Positions 24,938-37,178 are shown, counted from the stretch's first letter. The stretch: DNA of 64,000 bases from Bryum argenteum (GCA_037043015.1 CM073322.1:18053601-18117600), one strand, 5' to 3'. The notes: generated by a model from the letters alone, not told the origin. Numbers and translations are program-made.

Positions 24938-25560
24938 GGGTGATGGTCTGGTTGGGGTACCCAAAAAGGTTGTCCCATGAACAATTGCACTCTATGCTGG
25001 TGTGACAAACATATCCATTTTTAAACTGTAATACAATAAGACTTCATTAGATGTGGTTTTAGTTGTCTATACTTATAATGTATCAAGAAAAAAAATTAAA
25101 AATTAAAAAAAATATTTTGAAGTAATTTTATTTGATTTTTTAGTTGAAAAAGTAAGTCATGTCCCAATAACCTAAAATCCATAGAATCAAGCAAATGGAA
25201 TATCAACCATTTTTATTTTAATATAATTTTTGAATATGACCTACATCTTCTTGTATAGAATACAAAATAATTTATTTAATAATAAAAAAATTAATTCATT
25301 GTGCATTATAATGCCTGCAAATCCCCAAATTCAACACTTTTTCCCTCATCTATGAATGGATCCAAAAAAAATAAAAAATCTAAAAGAAAATCTATAGGCA
25401 TATATACTTTGATTTCAGTGAGGTGCATGATATTTTATTTTCTATTTTAGGGTCTTTTTACTTGATTAAAATGACTAAATTAGACAAATTTTGGAGGCTT
25501 TCAATAAAAATAACCTAATTAGTGTGTCCAAAAAGTGATACCCCAAGCTTACCATTGCCC
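24938..25560. mobile_element. 623-bp MITE inserted in block R copy 4
   Basis: Ends GGGTGATGG and CCATTGCCC belong to an imperfect inverted repeat of about 26 bp that includes TTGGGGTA near both termini. AATC is duplicated on both sides (24934-24937, 25561-25564), and removing the insert plus one AATC restores the sequence seen in copies 1, 3 and 5. The interior is very AT-rich and non-coding. It interrupts the small block-R ORF. Confidence 0.75.
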
Positions 25561-25743
25561 AATCCTTGCTTCCTCTAATAATTTTGAAAGTGGAATTGGC
25601 AAGTCCACTTGGACAAGGCCTGGCTTCTTACTTGCCTCAATGTATGGCCCATTGGAGAGTTTAGAGTTGATAGTCATTTTCACCTTCCTCTTTGAGTTTA
25701 CCTCCTTCACATGCCCCATTTTAGTCTCCTTTCCCGGCCTCAT
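25561..25743 (-). pseudogene. small block-R ORF, copy 4, cut by a MITE
   Basis: The first 60 codons are kept (GKETKMGHVKEVNSK, KLSNGPYIEASKK, LPIPLSKLLEEARI), after which the frame runs into the MITE; its remaining 3' part lies at about 24830-24937. The insertion is a clean disruption. Confidence 0.6.
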
Positions 25744-25980
25744 TTTAGTCAATGCACAATGCTCAACCCTCAATATGGAGATGGGTGAATTTGGCAAAGG
25801 GGGCTTCGGACTGTGTAGAAACCGGAATATGGAAGAAGGGGGCTCTGAGAGCTCCGAGCGCAAAGGGAAGTGGAATAATGAAAAAATGTGAGGTACGGGA
25901 TTTATGCCTGCCTTATATACTCTCTCGACCCCAACAAACGCGCCGTAAGTGGCGGACTAAGTGGCAGTTACAATTAACGA
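25561..25980. repeat. block R, copy 4 (right part)
   Basis: Continuation of the block after the MITE, with the 5' part of the small ORF (ATG at 25743) and its TATATAA box at about 25912-25919. Confidence 0.6.
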
Positions 25981-26089
25981 TACGACGTACCACCCTCGTC
26001 ACGGTCTCGACTTCGGAGACGCGCATTCGAACTCCTGCAACAGCAGCAAATCATGATTTCTGGAAGCTCACAGACTCTACCAAGTTGCT

Positions 26090-26400
26090 CCCCACCTTCT
26101 CAATGTTCACCGTCTCAATGTTCTGGTTCATATTGAGCTCCAGCACATGATGAATTCTTAACAGAGAGATGTATTTCTTACCAGCACGTGTGCAGGAATA
26201 TAAGAGCCCTGTTCATCCGCCAGCACGTATGCAGGAAAATCCTGCACTTCGTGCTTACAGGTGCTAGCACTTGATATCATACAAGCATTTGTGAGCAGTC
26301 GATGACTATTTAGCATGAGTTGAGAACGCAATCACTCCTACTTCCTTTTCGCCTACAAAGTGTCATGCTTGGGGTACACTTGAGCAAAGTGTGCTCCAAG
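26090..26400 (-). pseudogene. INTS5 3' end and 3' flank fragment
   Basis: Matches the 3' flank and the last codons of INTS5 (HFAQVYPKHDTL near 26360-26400). It is fused in frame to block S sequence, making a chimeric open stretch of about 109 codons on the minus strand (26353-26682). Confidence 0.65.
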
Positions 26401-26765
26401 CGCGACAATCTCATAATCTGCTGCATAATGGGCTGGAAACCATCCAGCCCAACACTCGTGGACAAGTTTTCGGCTCTGTAGCGAACCATGTTGCCATCGG
26501 TCGGTGAACGGAAGAGAGATAGCATCTATTACAACATCTTGACATGACTCGAACAAATCCGGCATGGGGATGTGCACCACGCTGTGACTAGCGAAAGAAA
26601 AGCGGCTGCACACACATACACCATCCCACATTCGATCAGCTTCAACGAACATCACCCGATTCCCGGGACTCATCACACACATAAATGAAGATTGGACAGA
26701 GACAGCTCTCTCCCATTCTGTAATGGATGACTGACATCACAACACTTTCTCCACACCTATGCAGA
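26400..26765. repeat. block S, copy 4
   Basis: Same block as 12284-12725, again between an INTS5 tail and block R. Confidence 0.55.
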
Positions 26766-29700
26766 CTCACATCCAGTATGAGCTTGAGCGGAGCCCCGAG
26801 AAATTAATTTCCACTTGCAGCACAATTTGGGAGAAAATCACGAAAAGCTTAGAGTATACAATGCGACATTCGAATGGATTTTGAAATTTAGAGATATGGA
26901 GCTAATGATCTGGACAGGGTCAGTTCCATACCAGGATTCCGATGAATGGTGTAGCTCTAACCAAATTGGAGCCCTTCTGAGATCGCCAGGACGAAGTTTC
27001 TCAAGGTACCAGATAATTATCGCAGAAGATCTAACTTTAGATCAAAACTGTTAAAACTCCTTGAAACTGCCTTCCTTTGATGCAAGAATTAAAATTTTAG
27101 TTTTTGAGAGGATTTGAAGCATGTTACCATAGGATCTAGTATCTCACTTGTGAATGTGTACAAGAGCCAAATTTTAGAATCAAAGTTCTCTCGGTTGGTG
27201 GGGTCATGATGTTCAAAGCTGAAGAGAACATTATAAATTTTCTATCTTTGCATAAAGATGCTGAGGTGTTTAGTGATCCAAAAAAAGCCAAGTTTAGAAG
27301 GATGTTTGATATGAGGCCCTTGAGATTTTTGTTCTTGAGTTAGGTACATGTCCACATATTTCGCACCCTCATAGGACCTATAAAATTGTGGGAAGTGCTT
27401 GGTTTTGCACATAAAGGTATGTAGGAATTCAAATATACAAGGTTGTTTTCAAGAACAAAAAATTTAAACAATAATAATAATAAAATAATATCAATGTGTG
27501 TAAAATTATTTGAAGTTGATCGGTGAATATTAAAATAATACTGTTTTGAACAAAGGTAGTGGTCTATCCATTCATCTTATGCTACCCTTCCCCCATCAAC
27601 GTTGAAGCCCATGGTGTCAATGGCTAGTTGACTTTATCAAACTACAAATTTCATAGTCAAAAAAGGTAATGATACCTTTACTCATACATAGAAATGAGCA
27701 GGATGTGACATAGAGGTAGATTTAAGAGCACCCAATCAATAATTATAATGAGCTAGAGGGAGTATAAAATACTTTTTATGTACCTCCGTACATTGCAAGC
27801 CTCATAAATCAGTGTCTACAACTTTCATGCTTGTACCATAAATAATAGTGAGTGGTTATTATGATACTATGAATAATTAATGATAAGTGAATCTATTTTA
27901 TAACATATATTCCTAAGGGGTTATGTGCTCTTAACTCCGTACAACATCGACATACTTGGTCAAAGTCTGCCGCCTCAAGTTGTTTTTGGGTGCCCAAGTT
28001 GTGTAAAAAACTTAGATGTTCTGATCAATACATTGAGAGAATCTAAAACTTTTATAAAGCATCTCATATGAGTGCTCTTCAAGATTCTCCACTTGAAATT
28101 GCTAGGGTTGTTGTTGAAAAGTCTATGAAATCAAGTATTGATCTGCTCATTTTAGGAGAAAGATAAAGGTTGGTATCCCCTTGGGGCATCTTGGAGTTAA
28201 AAAAGTGGATATACTGATGAATATACCTCCCTATCTAATTGCTACTAAAAATAATTTACAGAATCATTTATTTTTGAACCCTACTAAGTAACCACAATCA
28301 TGCTCCCTCTATCTTTAAAAAACACCATGATTTGCCAAATTGTAAAACTCCACAAAATTTCCTTCATACTAACTTTTAAAGTGTTCTTAATAGAATCCCA
28401 GAAATGTTTTAACACCTAAGAGCCCAATCAATCATTTATGGTAGATCCCCAAATTTGAGGAGTTGTAAGCAGATAAAAAAGTAGGTTTTTTTGCAAATGA
28501 CAAAAAAATAGATTTTTCTTCGAATGTTAAAAAGATATGTAATTTAAGCCTATGATATTGGTTTTCAAATATTAATGATGGAAAGTACATGTTTTATTGA
28601 TTTTCAAAGTTTTACTCTTTCGATTAATCATGAAACAAATATTACTATATCTTAGAAAATTTTATAGTACAGGTCTAATTGAGGGTACAAGGTCTTTATA
28701 ATATCTTCAGAGCACTACACCATAAGGGTTATGGAATCCATACTTTATAACACATCTAAGTTTTTCTTCAAACTCTTTGGGCCTTTACAGGTTAAGGTGG
28801 TTGCTCAATTCAAATAAATTTGAAACACCTAGTTCTCATGGTGTCGTACCAACAAATAGAAATAGATGCAACGCAATGGAGACTAAAAATTTATTAGAAT
28901 GTTTTCAAGAGTAGAACTTTTTTCCTACTTTGGTTATAACCTTTCTTATGTTGATTTCAAATCAAGTTTAATATAACTTCGTCTCAACTTGTAAGTAACT
29001 TTAAAAGGTAATGCATGGAACACCAAGTATGTAATTTTACTTTGAATGTGTAGATCCGCCATCAATCTTGATTATTGCTCCCTTAGAGTGGTACAAATTA
29101 CTATCAATCATTTTTTACATAGTAATGGACGAAAAATTTGACAAATAGCATAGGAGTCCAAAAAATAAATACAACATGCATTTCATCACATGAAAGCATT
29201 AATATGAAATGGACGGCAATGAATAGAAAATTTGATTTATATGGAAGTGTCACTGTTTTTATTGATATAATACATGTGCAAGAATTTTTGCACAGTGGGC
29301 ATCCCACAAAGGGATAGATCTTTGCAAGCTTGAAATTATGAACATGTAACAAGCCTTATCGACTGAATCTCCAAGTTCAGCTATGCTAGTCTGTTCATGC
29401 GAAAAATTCCCCTTGAGAAGGGAATTTGAGGGGGATCATCTCAGTATTAAACAATTGTAAATACTCTTACAACAGAGTCTGCCGTTCTGAGTAGTAATTT
29501 CTAACAATCCCTGCTTGTGCATACGAAGGGCGTTGTATTACTTTATGAGTTTCGACCATATGAAGAAGCGAATTCTTCGAAGCTTGGGATTCTTGGAAGC
29601 GACAAGGCCATTTCCTTTTGCAAGGCCTTTTTCTTTTCCCGAGCAATCCTTGCTTCCTCCAATAATTTTGAAAGTGAAATTGGCAAGTCCACTTGGACAA

Positions 29701-30040
29701 GGCCTGGCTTCTTACTTGCCTCAATGTATGGCCCATTGGAGAGTTTAGTGTTGATAGTCATTTTCACCTTCCTCTTTGAATTTACCTCCTTCACATGCCC
29801 CGTTTTAATCTCCTTACCCTTCCCCATTTTAGTCAATGCAGGATCCTCAATGTGAAGATGCCTGAATTCGGGAAAGGGGCCTTAGGATGGTGTAAAATTT
29901 AAAATATGGAAGAAGGGGGCTCTGAGAGCTGCGAGCGCGAAGGGAGCAGGAATAATAAATGTGGGCTACGGGATTTATTCCTGCCTTATATACTCTCTCG
30001 ATCCCTAGTAACGGGGAGGGCTTAACGGGCATTAAGTGCA
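26766..30040. repeat. block R, copy 5 (longest and best preserved)
   Basis: The fullest copy, about 3.3 kb. It starts with the shared 190-bp stretch, includes the 1-kb section lost from copies 1 and 2 (27690-28725), and ends with the small ORF and its promoter. Use it as the reference for the repeat. Confidence 0.7.
29543..29827 (-). CDS. small conserved basic ORF of block R, copy 5
   Basis: 94 codons, same order of motifs as at 6084-6368 (GKEIKTGHVKEVNSK, KLSNGPYIEASKK, LPISLSKLLEEARIAREKKK, SFEEFASSYGRNS). TATATAA box at about 29986-29992, and an AATAAA downstream near 29263. Function unknown. Confidence 0.5.
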   Translation of the reverse strand: MGKGKEIKTGHVKEVNSKRKVKMTINTKLSNGPYIEASKKPGLVQVDLPISLSKLLEEARIAREKKKALQKEMALSLPRIPSFEEFASSYGRNS

Positions 30041-30384
30041 GCAAGGCGGAGGATCAGGTCCACCGTGGTCGCACAAACGATCCCCTTGCACGGTGCTTGC
30101 AATCTTGAGTGATGTAATCTTGAGGAGGAAGACGTGTGTTCGAACTCCCGCAGCGCCACGTTACATAGTCACTTGTAATTGCTTTCCTCCAGGTTCATAC
30201 TTGCAATCAATAAAAACACTGACAATTGACAATAGACCATGACGAAGCTGGGTTCGATATGCCTCACACGTACATTCAATGGTACCGTGGTACCATGGTA
30301 CCGCATGTCTATCATACTGTTAATCTCTTAAATACTAAATAGTTCATGGCACTAGACCAAAACCACTGCTGAATGTTATCGTTC

Positions 30385-30515
30385 GTGGCATGGAAAAGAA
30401 TGTACCCTTGGTGATCGAAGTATGGTCCAAGCAGCTGCCTGCCCTTTCTTTGTGCCCAAAGTAAATCGCTTCACCCAGAGACTCTTGTGCTTGAAGCGAA
30501 ATCCAACCTGATGTT
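30385..30515 (+). pseudogene. possible lambda-class glutathione S-transferase fragment
   Basis: A short plus-strand frame reads TLGDRSMVQAAACPFF then VPKVNRF, resembling the C-terminal helix region of lambda GSTs (LGxFSxVDxAxxPFFxRVxxF). It ends at a stop soon after and no other GST exon is nearby. The match is short, so this is tentative. Confidence 0.3.
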
Positions 30516-30833
30516 ACGCAATCAATTTGAAAATTTAGACAATTAATCATGATGTAAGTAAACTCACGGTCACTACCAAGTTGCATCCTTGAGATCTTTG
30601 AGTCTAATGGTTCTGGTTCGTATTGCGCTCCGGAAAATGATGATTTCGTAACAGACGGAAGCATTTCTTACCGGGTATAAATGAGAGTCCTCTCCATCCG
30701 CCAGCATGTACGCAGGAAAAACCTGCACTTCGTGCTTACAGGTGCTAGCAATTTATATCATACAAGCATTTGTGAGAAGTCGATGACTCTTCAGCATGAG
30801 TTGAGAACGCAATCACTCCTGCTTCTTTTCTGC

Positions 30834-33800
30834 CTACAAAGTGTCATGCTTGGGGTACACTTGAGCGAAGTGTGCTCCAATGTGAGCAATATTTTGTCGG
30901 AGTATTGCGAAAAGGTGCCCCTCCCACTCTGTATACGTCCCATCCCTGCCACTGCCACCTTCTATTACTTGATTCTGCAATACCACGAACGAAGAGGTAA
31001 ACGATATCAGTGCAACTGCGTTTGAGTACCTATGACCGAAGTACTTGTTACGATAATGCAGTTTGCATTCTTATTTGAAAATCCGTGTAACTTGGTTCCT
31101 GTCGAAGGATGTGTACCTTCATAATTTGCAGAGAGGAGCAGTTACACTGATATGAAAGAGAAAATGCGGAGAGACATGCGCAAAATAACGAACCTGTGCT
31201 TTCTCGCTTTGAGGAAGAGCGGGAGGTGAGTTTCCACCCCAACTTCTGGAACCAAAAGTTAATGCATGATGCATGCAACGCCAGACAAGGAGGAGCAAGT
31301 CAGCAACATCGGCACCATCAATGATCTCTATGATCTCGATGGTGGAAGCCAAAGGTTGGGGAAGCCATCCAGCATCTGCTACCAGATTTATCAGCCTTAT
31401 AACTTGCATACGATCAAGCTTTTCCTCCCTCAAAACTCTGGGAGGTGGAAGGCCTGGGGCACGTCGAGTGCGGTACGCACTGTGCCAACGAGAGATGCTG
31501 TCAACGAGAAGAACACGGATGAACTCCACACATCGAACCACTTCATCACTGTTCCTGTACTTGACCACGAGCTCCAGCATCTCAAACAGAAGCGGGTTGC
31601 GACCAAAACATTCTGTCAAAAAAATGTGCCGTGGCGTGGCAACCTGCTTTGGAAGAACCTCCTCGTATTGCTCCATTGTCATCGCCAGTTCATGTGGGGT
31701 TCCCAACCGGTCTATCATCTGTGAGGCCAATACGAAGGCAGGATGTGGAGACCAAACATCCGTGTCTTCTGCAGCTCGCAAAACTGCACTCCCTACACTT
31801 CGACGTAGAATGTCACCCAATTCCATGACTGTAGTATCCACCAGCTCTTGCTTTTCAGCATCGTCCTTTGATACCTGAAACGCAGGTCTTGTTACGTCTT
31901 CTCTACGACGAATGGAGCCAAACTTCGTGTCCCTACCCAGAGAAGGTAGGCCAGCTGATTTTATCCGCCGATTCTCTTCCGCGAGAGAGAATTTCGGTGA
32001 TGCGAGCGAGCTGTTGCTTTCTTTTAGAGCAGGAACTGACAGAAGACTGAAGCTGCCATTATGGTCTAGTCTTCCGGGAACCAGAGTGGACGTCCCCCGT
32101 CCATTTGCAGTTCCACTTCGTCTCTGGATCTTCTTGTCCAAGGACCGATCGCTTCGCTCGAATGAAAAGTCCAGTAGACTGCTAACCATAACCGTGAAAG
32201 ATGCGAAGGAAGACGAAGCCTGTTGCACGATTACTCGTTTCAGATGCTCTAAAACTTGCATTCGCAGCCACTTCCGCGAGTCCTCAGCTTCGAAGTTCTC
32301 ATCTACCAGCTGGAAGAATATGCCCAGGAGACCCTTGAGTCGAACCACAACTGCTTGAGAATGGGTGTCGCTGCCCGCCGAAAGGGATTGCAGGATGTGT
32401 AACACCACCAGGTGTAGCTCCCACGAATTTTTTCTGTGTAGAAGTGGCACCAGGTGTAGCCATTGAGAGTCCATTACCTTCCTTAACAGCATCCAGACCA
32501 CTTTCCATGATACTCCTTCTGATGCATCCGATGATTGCTCAATCGAACGATTGTTCTGGTGGGCCTGCCAAAACGCAGGATCCAGGAATTGCTTTACTGC
32601 TAGGGCCGTCCGGAATGCCTGCAGATCAATCAGAATTCGGTTACACGTTTCCTACTAGTTCAAAAGAAACTAGGAAATGCAATGAAACAGAAATAAATGC
32701 ACGTATCCACATGTTATGGTAACTGAAAACTCAGTCATCTGCTAGCAGCAGAGATGAAAACAAAAAGATGAATTTCATCTCGGTCGGTAGAGCTACCTCA
32801 TCATCATCGGACTTGTTGATTGCAGCCACACACAACTGGGACCAAAGCTCAAAAACTTGGACACCTCGGCCTTGCCCAGCAACCATCTTCATGACCTCCA
32901 TCACGAGGAAAAGCTTTATCACTGATTCCGCATCCAGTTGTCCATTCTCACTACGACTGGCGACAGTTTCCTCAGCCAAAAGCTGCGCTACCCCATTATG
33001 GCCACTCGAAAGTATAGTTATTCTACACACCCCAACAAATGGATCTCCCTTCCACCACCTACTGAGTCCACTAATGGGCTCCATTGCAGCCTGCAAGTCA
33101 CCGAACGGACTGACTAAGAATTTTGAAGGCACCGACTGTCCTGGAGAGAATGACTCTGAGCCGCCAGTCAGGAACTCTGACCATAGCTTCCTCAGATTCG
33201 TCTTGAGGTTATCGATAAATACAGAGTAGCCTGTGTATTCACTCTCTGTGGTAAAAGACAACGGCTCTGCACCAACGGTCTGCTCAGTACCTGAACCACA
33301 AGTGCGCACATTTGAGAAGAAGACTAAACAGCATGATTCAAAAGTATACCTCACAAGTGATGTTGTTAATACGTCATGACTTGGAGAACAGTCAAATAAG
33401 CCCCAAGCTCAATATTCGTAGGCCAAAAGGGAAGATAGGCCTTTATACCTAAAACGCGTGGAAGAATACGCAAGGAAAGATCCATGTGCAACCTTTGAAG
33501 CAGAGAAGTAGCAACTTCCAACAACCCTTTTTCCAGCTTGTCCTTCTTTGTAACCAATCGATACAACAAGACGACGAGGCTTGTCCCGACGGGCGCTAAT
33601 TCACATATCCTCCGACTAAGAATTGCAGATAACCACACAGAAAGTCTTGTAGGTTCCTCGTGATTGACACCCTGCACTTCCAGAACCCTCTTTCAATCAA
33701 GGACTAGCGTTATTACAACAGTGATGAAAGGTACGCCAGTACAAGAAAAGGATTGTAATCACTGAAATATCCTGACTTGAAGAATATGAGCAAGAACATT

Positions 33801-35554
33801 ACCTCTAACATGAACCATAGGGGAGTGAGCGGACTTCCCATGTCAATCACATCCACAAACAAACTGCCGTAGTATTCTAGCAGATTCTCGGTAAGCCCAA
33901 GCCGCGGTATCCAGTGGCGAGAGCAAGCAGCCAGAAACTTGGGACAGAAAGTGGCAATAACTAGGCACATATTCCACATTTCCATCACTCTTTTCTTCTC
34001 GTGAGGTTGTCTTCTCTCACCTCCCACTGACCCAAATTCCATAATATAGAATAATCGTCCCAACTCGACAGCAACTTGCTCTGACGCTCTGCATCAAAAC
34101 AATTCATTCATCAGCTGGTTAGTCGTAAATAACAGAAAATGATTTGCACATTCTTGCCAAGCTCCACAGTTGGCATTTTCGTTATTGCTCAAACTTGAAC
34201 TTCAAAGTTTTTCCCAAGACTGTTTCTGGTGATATGAATCTTCGGTTCTGTAACTATTCGATCACTTCTAGGCCCTTCGAGCGTTATAACTTTCACTAAT
34301 CGGGCACTCACCTTAATGCAGCGTATTCCAAGATGCCGATCCTTCGAACATATAATGAAAGAGCAACCATGCCATTGGCACGACAACTGACTACATTCTC
34401 CCAGAGATCATGAATAACAGGCCCAAGGAACAAGTTGGGGCTGGCGGCTGCGAGGTGAGCAATAAGCCAGTCGAGGGGGCTTCGATGAGTGGAGGAATTG
34501 TTTTGCATAACCTCCCGAACGAGCCAGTTATGGAGCCAGAGAGACTCCACTCCACCTTTGTCACTTTTATTACTGAATGGAGACACCTGATCCCTGCTTT
34601 TGCACAAGCAATGACTGATGAGATGCACCAGAGCATGGCACTGCCGTCTTCCAATCCAGATCCCCACGATTTGTGCCATGCGAATCCCTGCCTTGCCACT
34701 GTCTGCTCGCCTTACAGCTTCCTCCAATGACTCCACATTGCCTGCATCTGGTTTCGTACCATCACTTGTACTCACGTCATTCGCATGTGGAGGTGAAATT
34801 GCTACCCCAGAAGTGTCCATTTCTGTGCCATCTTCATCTGCATACAAGATACAACAACCGTTACAACCACAGTTCCACTCATCCTGGAACAAAACTGGGG
34901 TTGCCTTCTGTTCTTTCAAACCCCAACTTTTCATTGGAATCCAAAAAAGCCTAATCTCAAACAAGTTTGGCTATTGCACCCACACTATACTCATTTCTTG
35001 ATGAAAACGCACTCTTTCATCACATGCAAATAGAGAGATCTCTCTCTGAACTCCAGACACGTGACGTCTTGAACCCTAAACCCTAACCCTAATTCAAAGA
35101 CTCAAGTGCATGCAACAGCTAACACTATTCATTCAATGCTGATTTTTGGAGATTTGTAGAGAGGGATTTGAAACTACCTTCTGCAAGAGAAGGCTCACTA
35201 TCGGCTTTCCTTTTGCCCAATTGCGAAACCGCGGGCTCTCCATTCCCAGCCTCATCTCCACCCAATCTAGAATATCAAAACCAGGAAGGGTTCATTGGTA
35301 TCAAAGGCGATTGGCGACACAGTCTAGAGAATCGAAACAAGGAGTAATTCATTGAGATCAAGGGCAATGGCGACAAAAAGCGAGAAGAGTGGAGTAGGGT
35401 ACCGGTCCTCCTGGTGGTGGAAGTGGCGGAGAAGAGAGAGCGCCCACTGCAGGTACTCGAAGGACGTGGTAGGGGAGGGGTCGTGGTTGAGAACGTGAAG
35501 CCGACGGTCGCACTCGGCCTGCACGGCATCAACACTGCCCTGATCGCCCATCAT
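30834..35554 (-). CDS. INTS5: Integrator complex subunit 5
   Basis: Eight exons in transcription order: 35403-35554, 35178-35266, 34312-34837, 33803-34088, 33449-33671, 32797-33290, 31194-32618, 30834-30974. All introns are GT-AG, phases agree throughout, and the total is 3336 nt, 1111 residues (human INTS5 is about 1020). Recognition rests on conserved helical-repeat segments: SPLDWLIAHL early on; FGRNPLLFEMLELVVKY and the following RVLLVDSISRWHSA; then LINLVADAGWLPQPL with DVADLLLLVWRCMHH; and the final HLFAILRQNIAHIGAHF, each in the order seen in INTS5. Integrator is the nuclear complex that cleaves and terminates snRNA and other Pol II transcripts; INTS5 is a scaffold of its backbone. An acidic linker follows exon 2. 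Intron 2 holds a telomere-box run (near 35075). This is the only intact copy in the window. Confidence 0.88.
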
Positions 35555-35836
35555 CGCTGCAAGAGAGCGTTCTTGTGCATTGCGATTGTGACAACACTAG
35601 CGAAAACCTGAACCCTGCCTGCAATTGCAATGGAGAATTGTAATAAATGCCGTTCATGCCAGTGCCCACATTGCAATTGCGAAGGCAAGGGGGCGGATCG
35701 GCGTAGCTCACGTAGGATTGCGAGGCGATTGCAATACCAGTTGAGGCTGCAAGATCGTGTTCTGCATGGGTGCAGTACGGGAATCAGTGGGACATGCGCT
35801 TGAGCACAGCACCATGATCCAATCACTTTGAACAAA

Positions 35837-36204
35837 GATAGATAGATAGATAGATAGAAACTCCGGTCCCTTTCTAAGGGGCCGGCGTGAATGAAGTGTC
35901 CGTTCGTAATGCTAATATCCCGATGGCCACCGGACAAGGGAAAATTAGAACAATACTACTTCCCCCTCTCGAGGGTGGACACTATAACTACGCTAGTTTC
36001 TAGCCTAGTTACTAATGCCTTAAAGATACTTGACATAGTATCCCCCCAAAAGGCTTTGAGGTACCCTTACAACAAGGTCCGAAGACCCCCCACAATAGTT
36101 GGGTGGACTATAGTGGTGAGCACCACCCCGGCATGGGGAATAGAACCCACGACCTCCTCATTGGGGGCCTAAGCCCTAACCACCAAGCCAAGGCTTGTGG
36201 AGCC
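35837..36204 (-). mobile_element. tRNA-derived SINE, copy 1
   Basis: On the minus strand a Pol III A-box-like GGCTTGGTGGTTAGGG starts near the 5' end, a B-box-like GGGTTCTATTCCC follows about 40 bases later, and the 3' end is a (TATC)n tail. A 14-bp target duplication flanks it, TCACTTTGAACAAA at 35823-35836 and TCACTTTGAATAAA at 36205-36218. The paralogous site near 12100 lacks it, so it inserted after the INTS5 duplication. Confidence 0.88.
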
Positions 36205-36274
36205 TCACTTTGAATAAAATGTAAAGTGAACCTGCCTATTTCCGGAAATATTAGCCCTTAGATGATCATCCCTA

Positions 36275-36629
36275 GATAGATAGAAACTCCGATCCTTTCT
36301 AAGGGGCTGGCGTGAATGAAGTGTCCGTTCGTAATGCTAATATTCCGATGGCCACCGGACAAGGGGAAATCAGACCAATACTACTTCCCCCTCTCAAGGG
36401 TGGACACTATAACTATGTTAGTTTCTAGTCTAGTTACTAGTGCCTTGAAGATACATGACATAGTATCCCCCCAAAGGGCTTTGAGGTACCCATACAACAA
36501 GGTCCAAGGACCTCCCAGAATAGTTGGGTAGACTACAGTGGTGAGCACCACGCCAACATGGGGAATAGAACCCACGACCTCCTCATTGAGGGCCTAATCC
36601 CTAACCACCAAGCCAAGGCTTGTGGTGCC
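36275..36629 (-). mobile_element. tRNA-derived SINE, copy 2
   Basis: Same family and orientation as copy 1, with a perfect 12-bp target duplication TGATCATCCCTA (36263-36274 and 36630-36641). The two copies differ at many positions and have different target sites, so they are separate insertions, not a tandem duplication. Confidence 0.88.
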
Positions 36630-36691
36630 TGATCATCCCTACCTGTAGGGTACAGATTTTGTAATTGAAAATTTCTACGAACTTTGTTTAT

Positions 36692-36707
36692 TGGCTCTGT
36701 CATCATG
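36692..36707 (+). repeat. outer inverted repeat, left arm
   Basis: TGGCTCTGTCATCATG is repeated exactly in inverted orientation at 40583-40598, with weaker similarity extending about 12 bp further out on both sides. The pair encloses the two TIR elements at 36714 and 38351. Confidence 0.55.
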
Positions 36708-37000
36708 CGAAAAGGCCTTCGCACATGAGGCGTTAGGCCGACGGTGACGCCCGAAACGCCGACGGTGAGCCTCCACCGCAGGCTTCCGGAAAACCTTGCG
36801 CCAGCCAAGGCCCGTCAGCGCCTGGCCTCTGCGGCACCCTGCCCATACGCTACAGCACCTGCCCCACAAACAAAAAACAAAAGTGACCCATCTACTTGGG
36901 TCACTCCCACTTATCCCCCACACCCCATGACCCCACCTACACTTACCCTCACCCCTTTGACCCCACCTCTTCTCTCTTCTTTTCTTCACTATTGTCCCCA

Positions 37001-37178
37001 CTCCTTTGTATTTTCCCCATCACTTCGTATTTTCCCCATCACTTCGTATTTTCCCCATCACTTCGTATTTTCCCCATCACTTCGTATTTTCCCCATCACT
37101 TCGTATTTTCCCCATCACTTCGTATTTTCCCCATCACTTCGTATTTTCCCCATTCCTTCATATTTTCCCCATCCCCTT
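37001..37178. repeat. 19-bp minisatellite, about 9 units
   Basis: Unit CACTTCGTATTTTCCCCAT repeated head to tail, most copies identical, with diverged units at both ends. It produces long artefactual open frames in several frames. There are no unique spacers, so it is not a CRISPR array. Confidence 0.9.

Noticed and set aside
30834-35554. First thought: Mediator subunit MED12 or another large Mediator subunit
   Set aside because: The order of motifs (PLLFEMLELV, LVADAGWLP with LLLLVWRCMHH, HLFAILRQNIAHIG) and the total length fit INTS5, not MED12, which is about twice as long.
35837-36629. Simple tandem duplication of a 400-bp segment
   Set aside because: Each copy has its own distinct target-site duplication and ends in a simple-repeat tail, so they are independent SINE insertions.
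37001-37178. Possible CRISPR-like array
   Set aside because: Units are contiguous with no unique spacers, and the host is a plant; it is a minisatellite.
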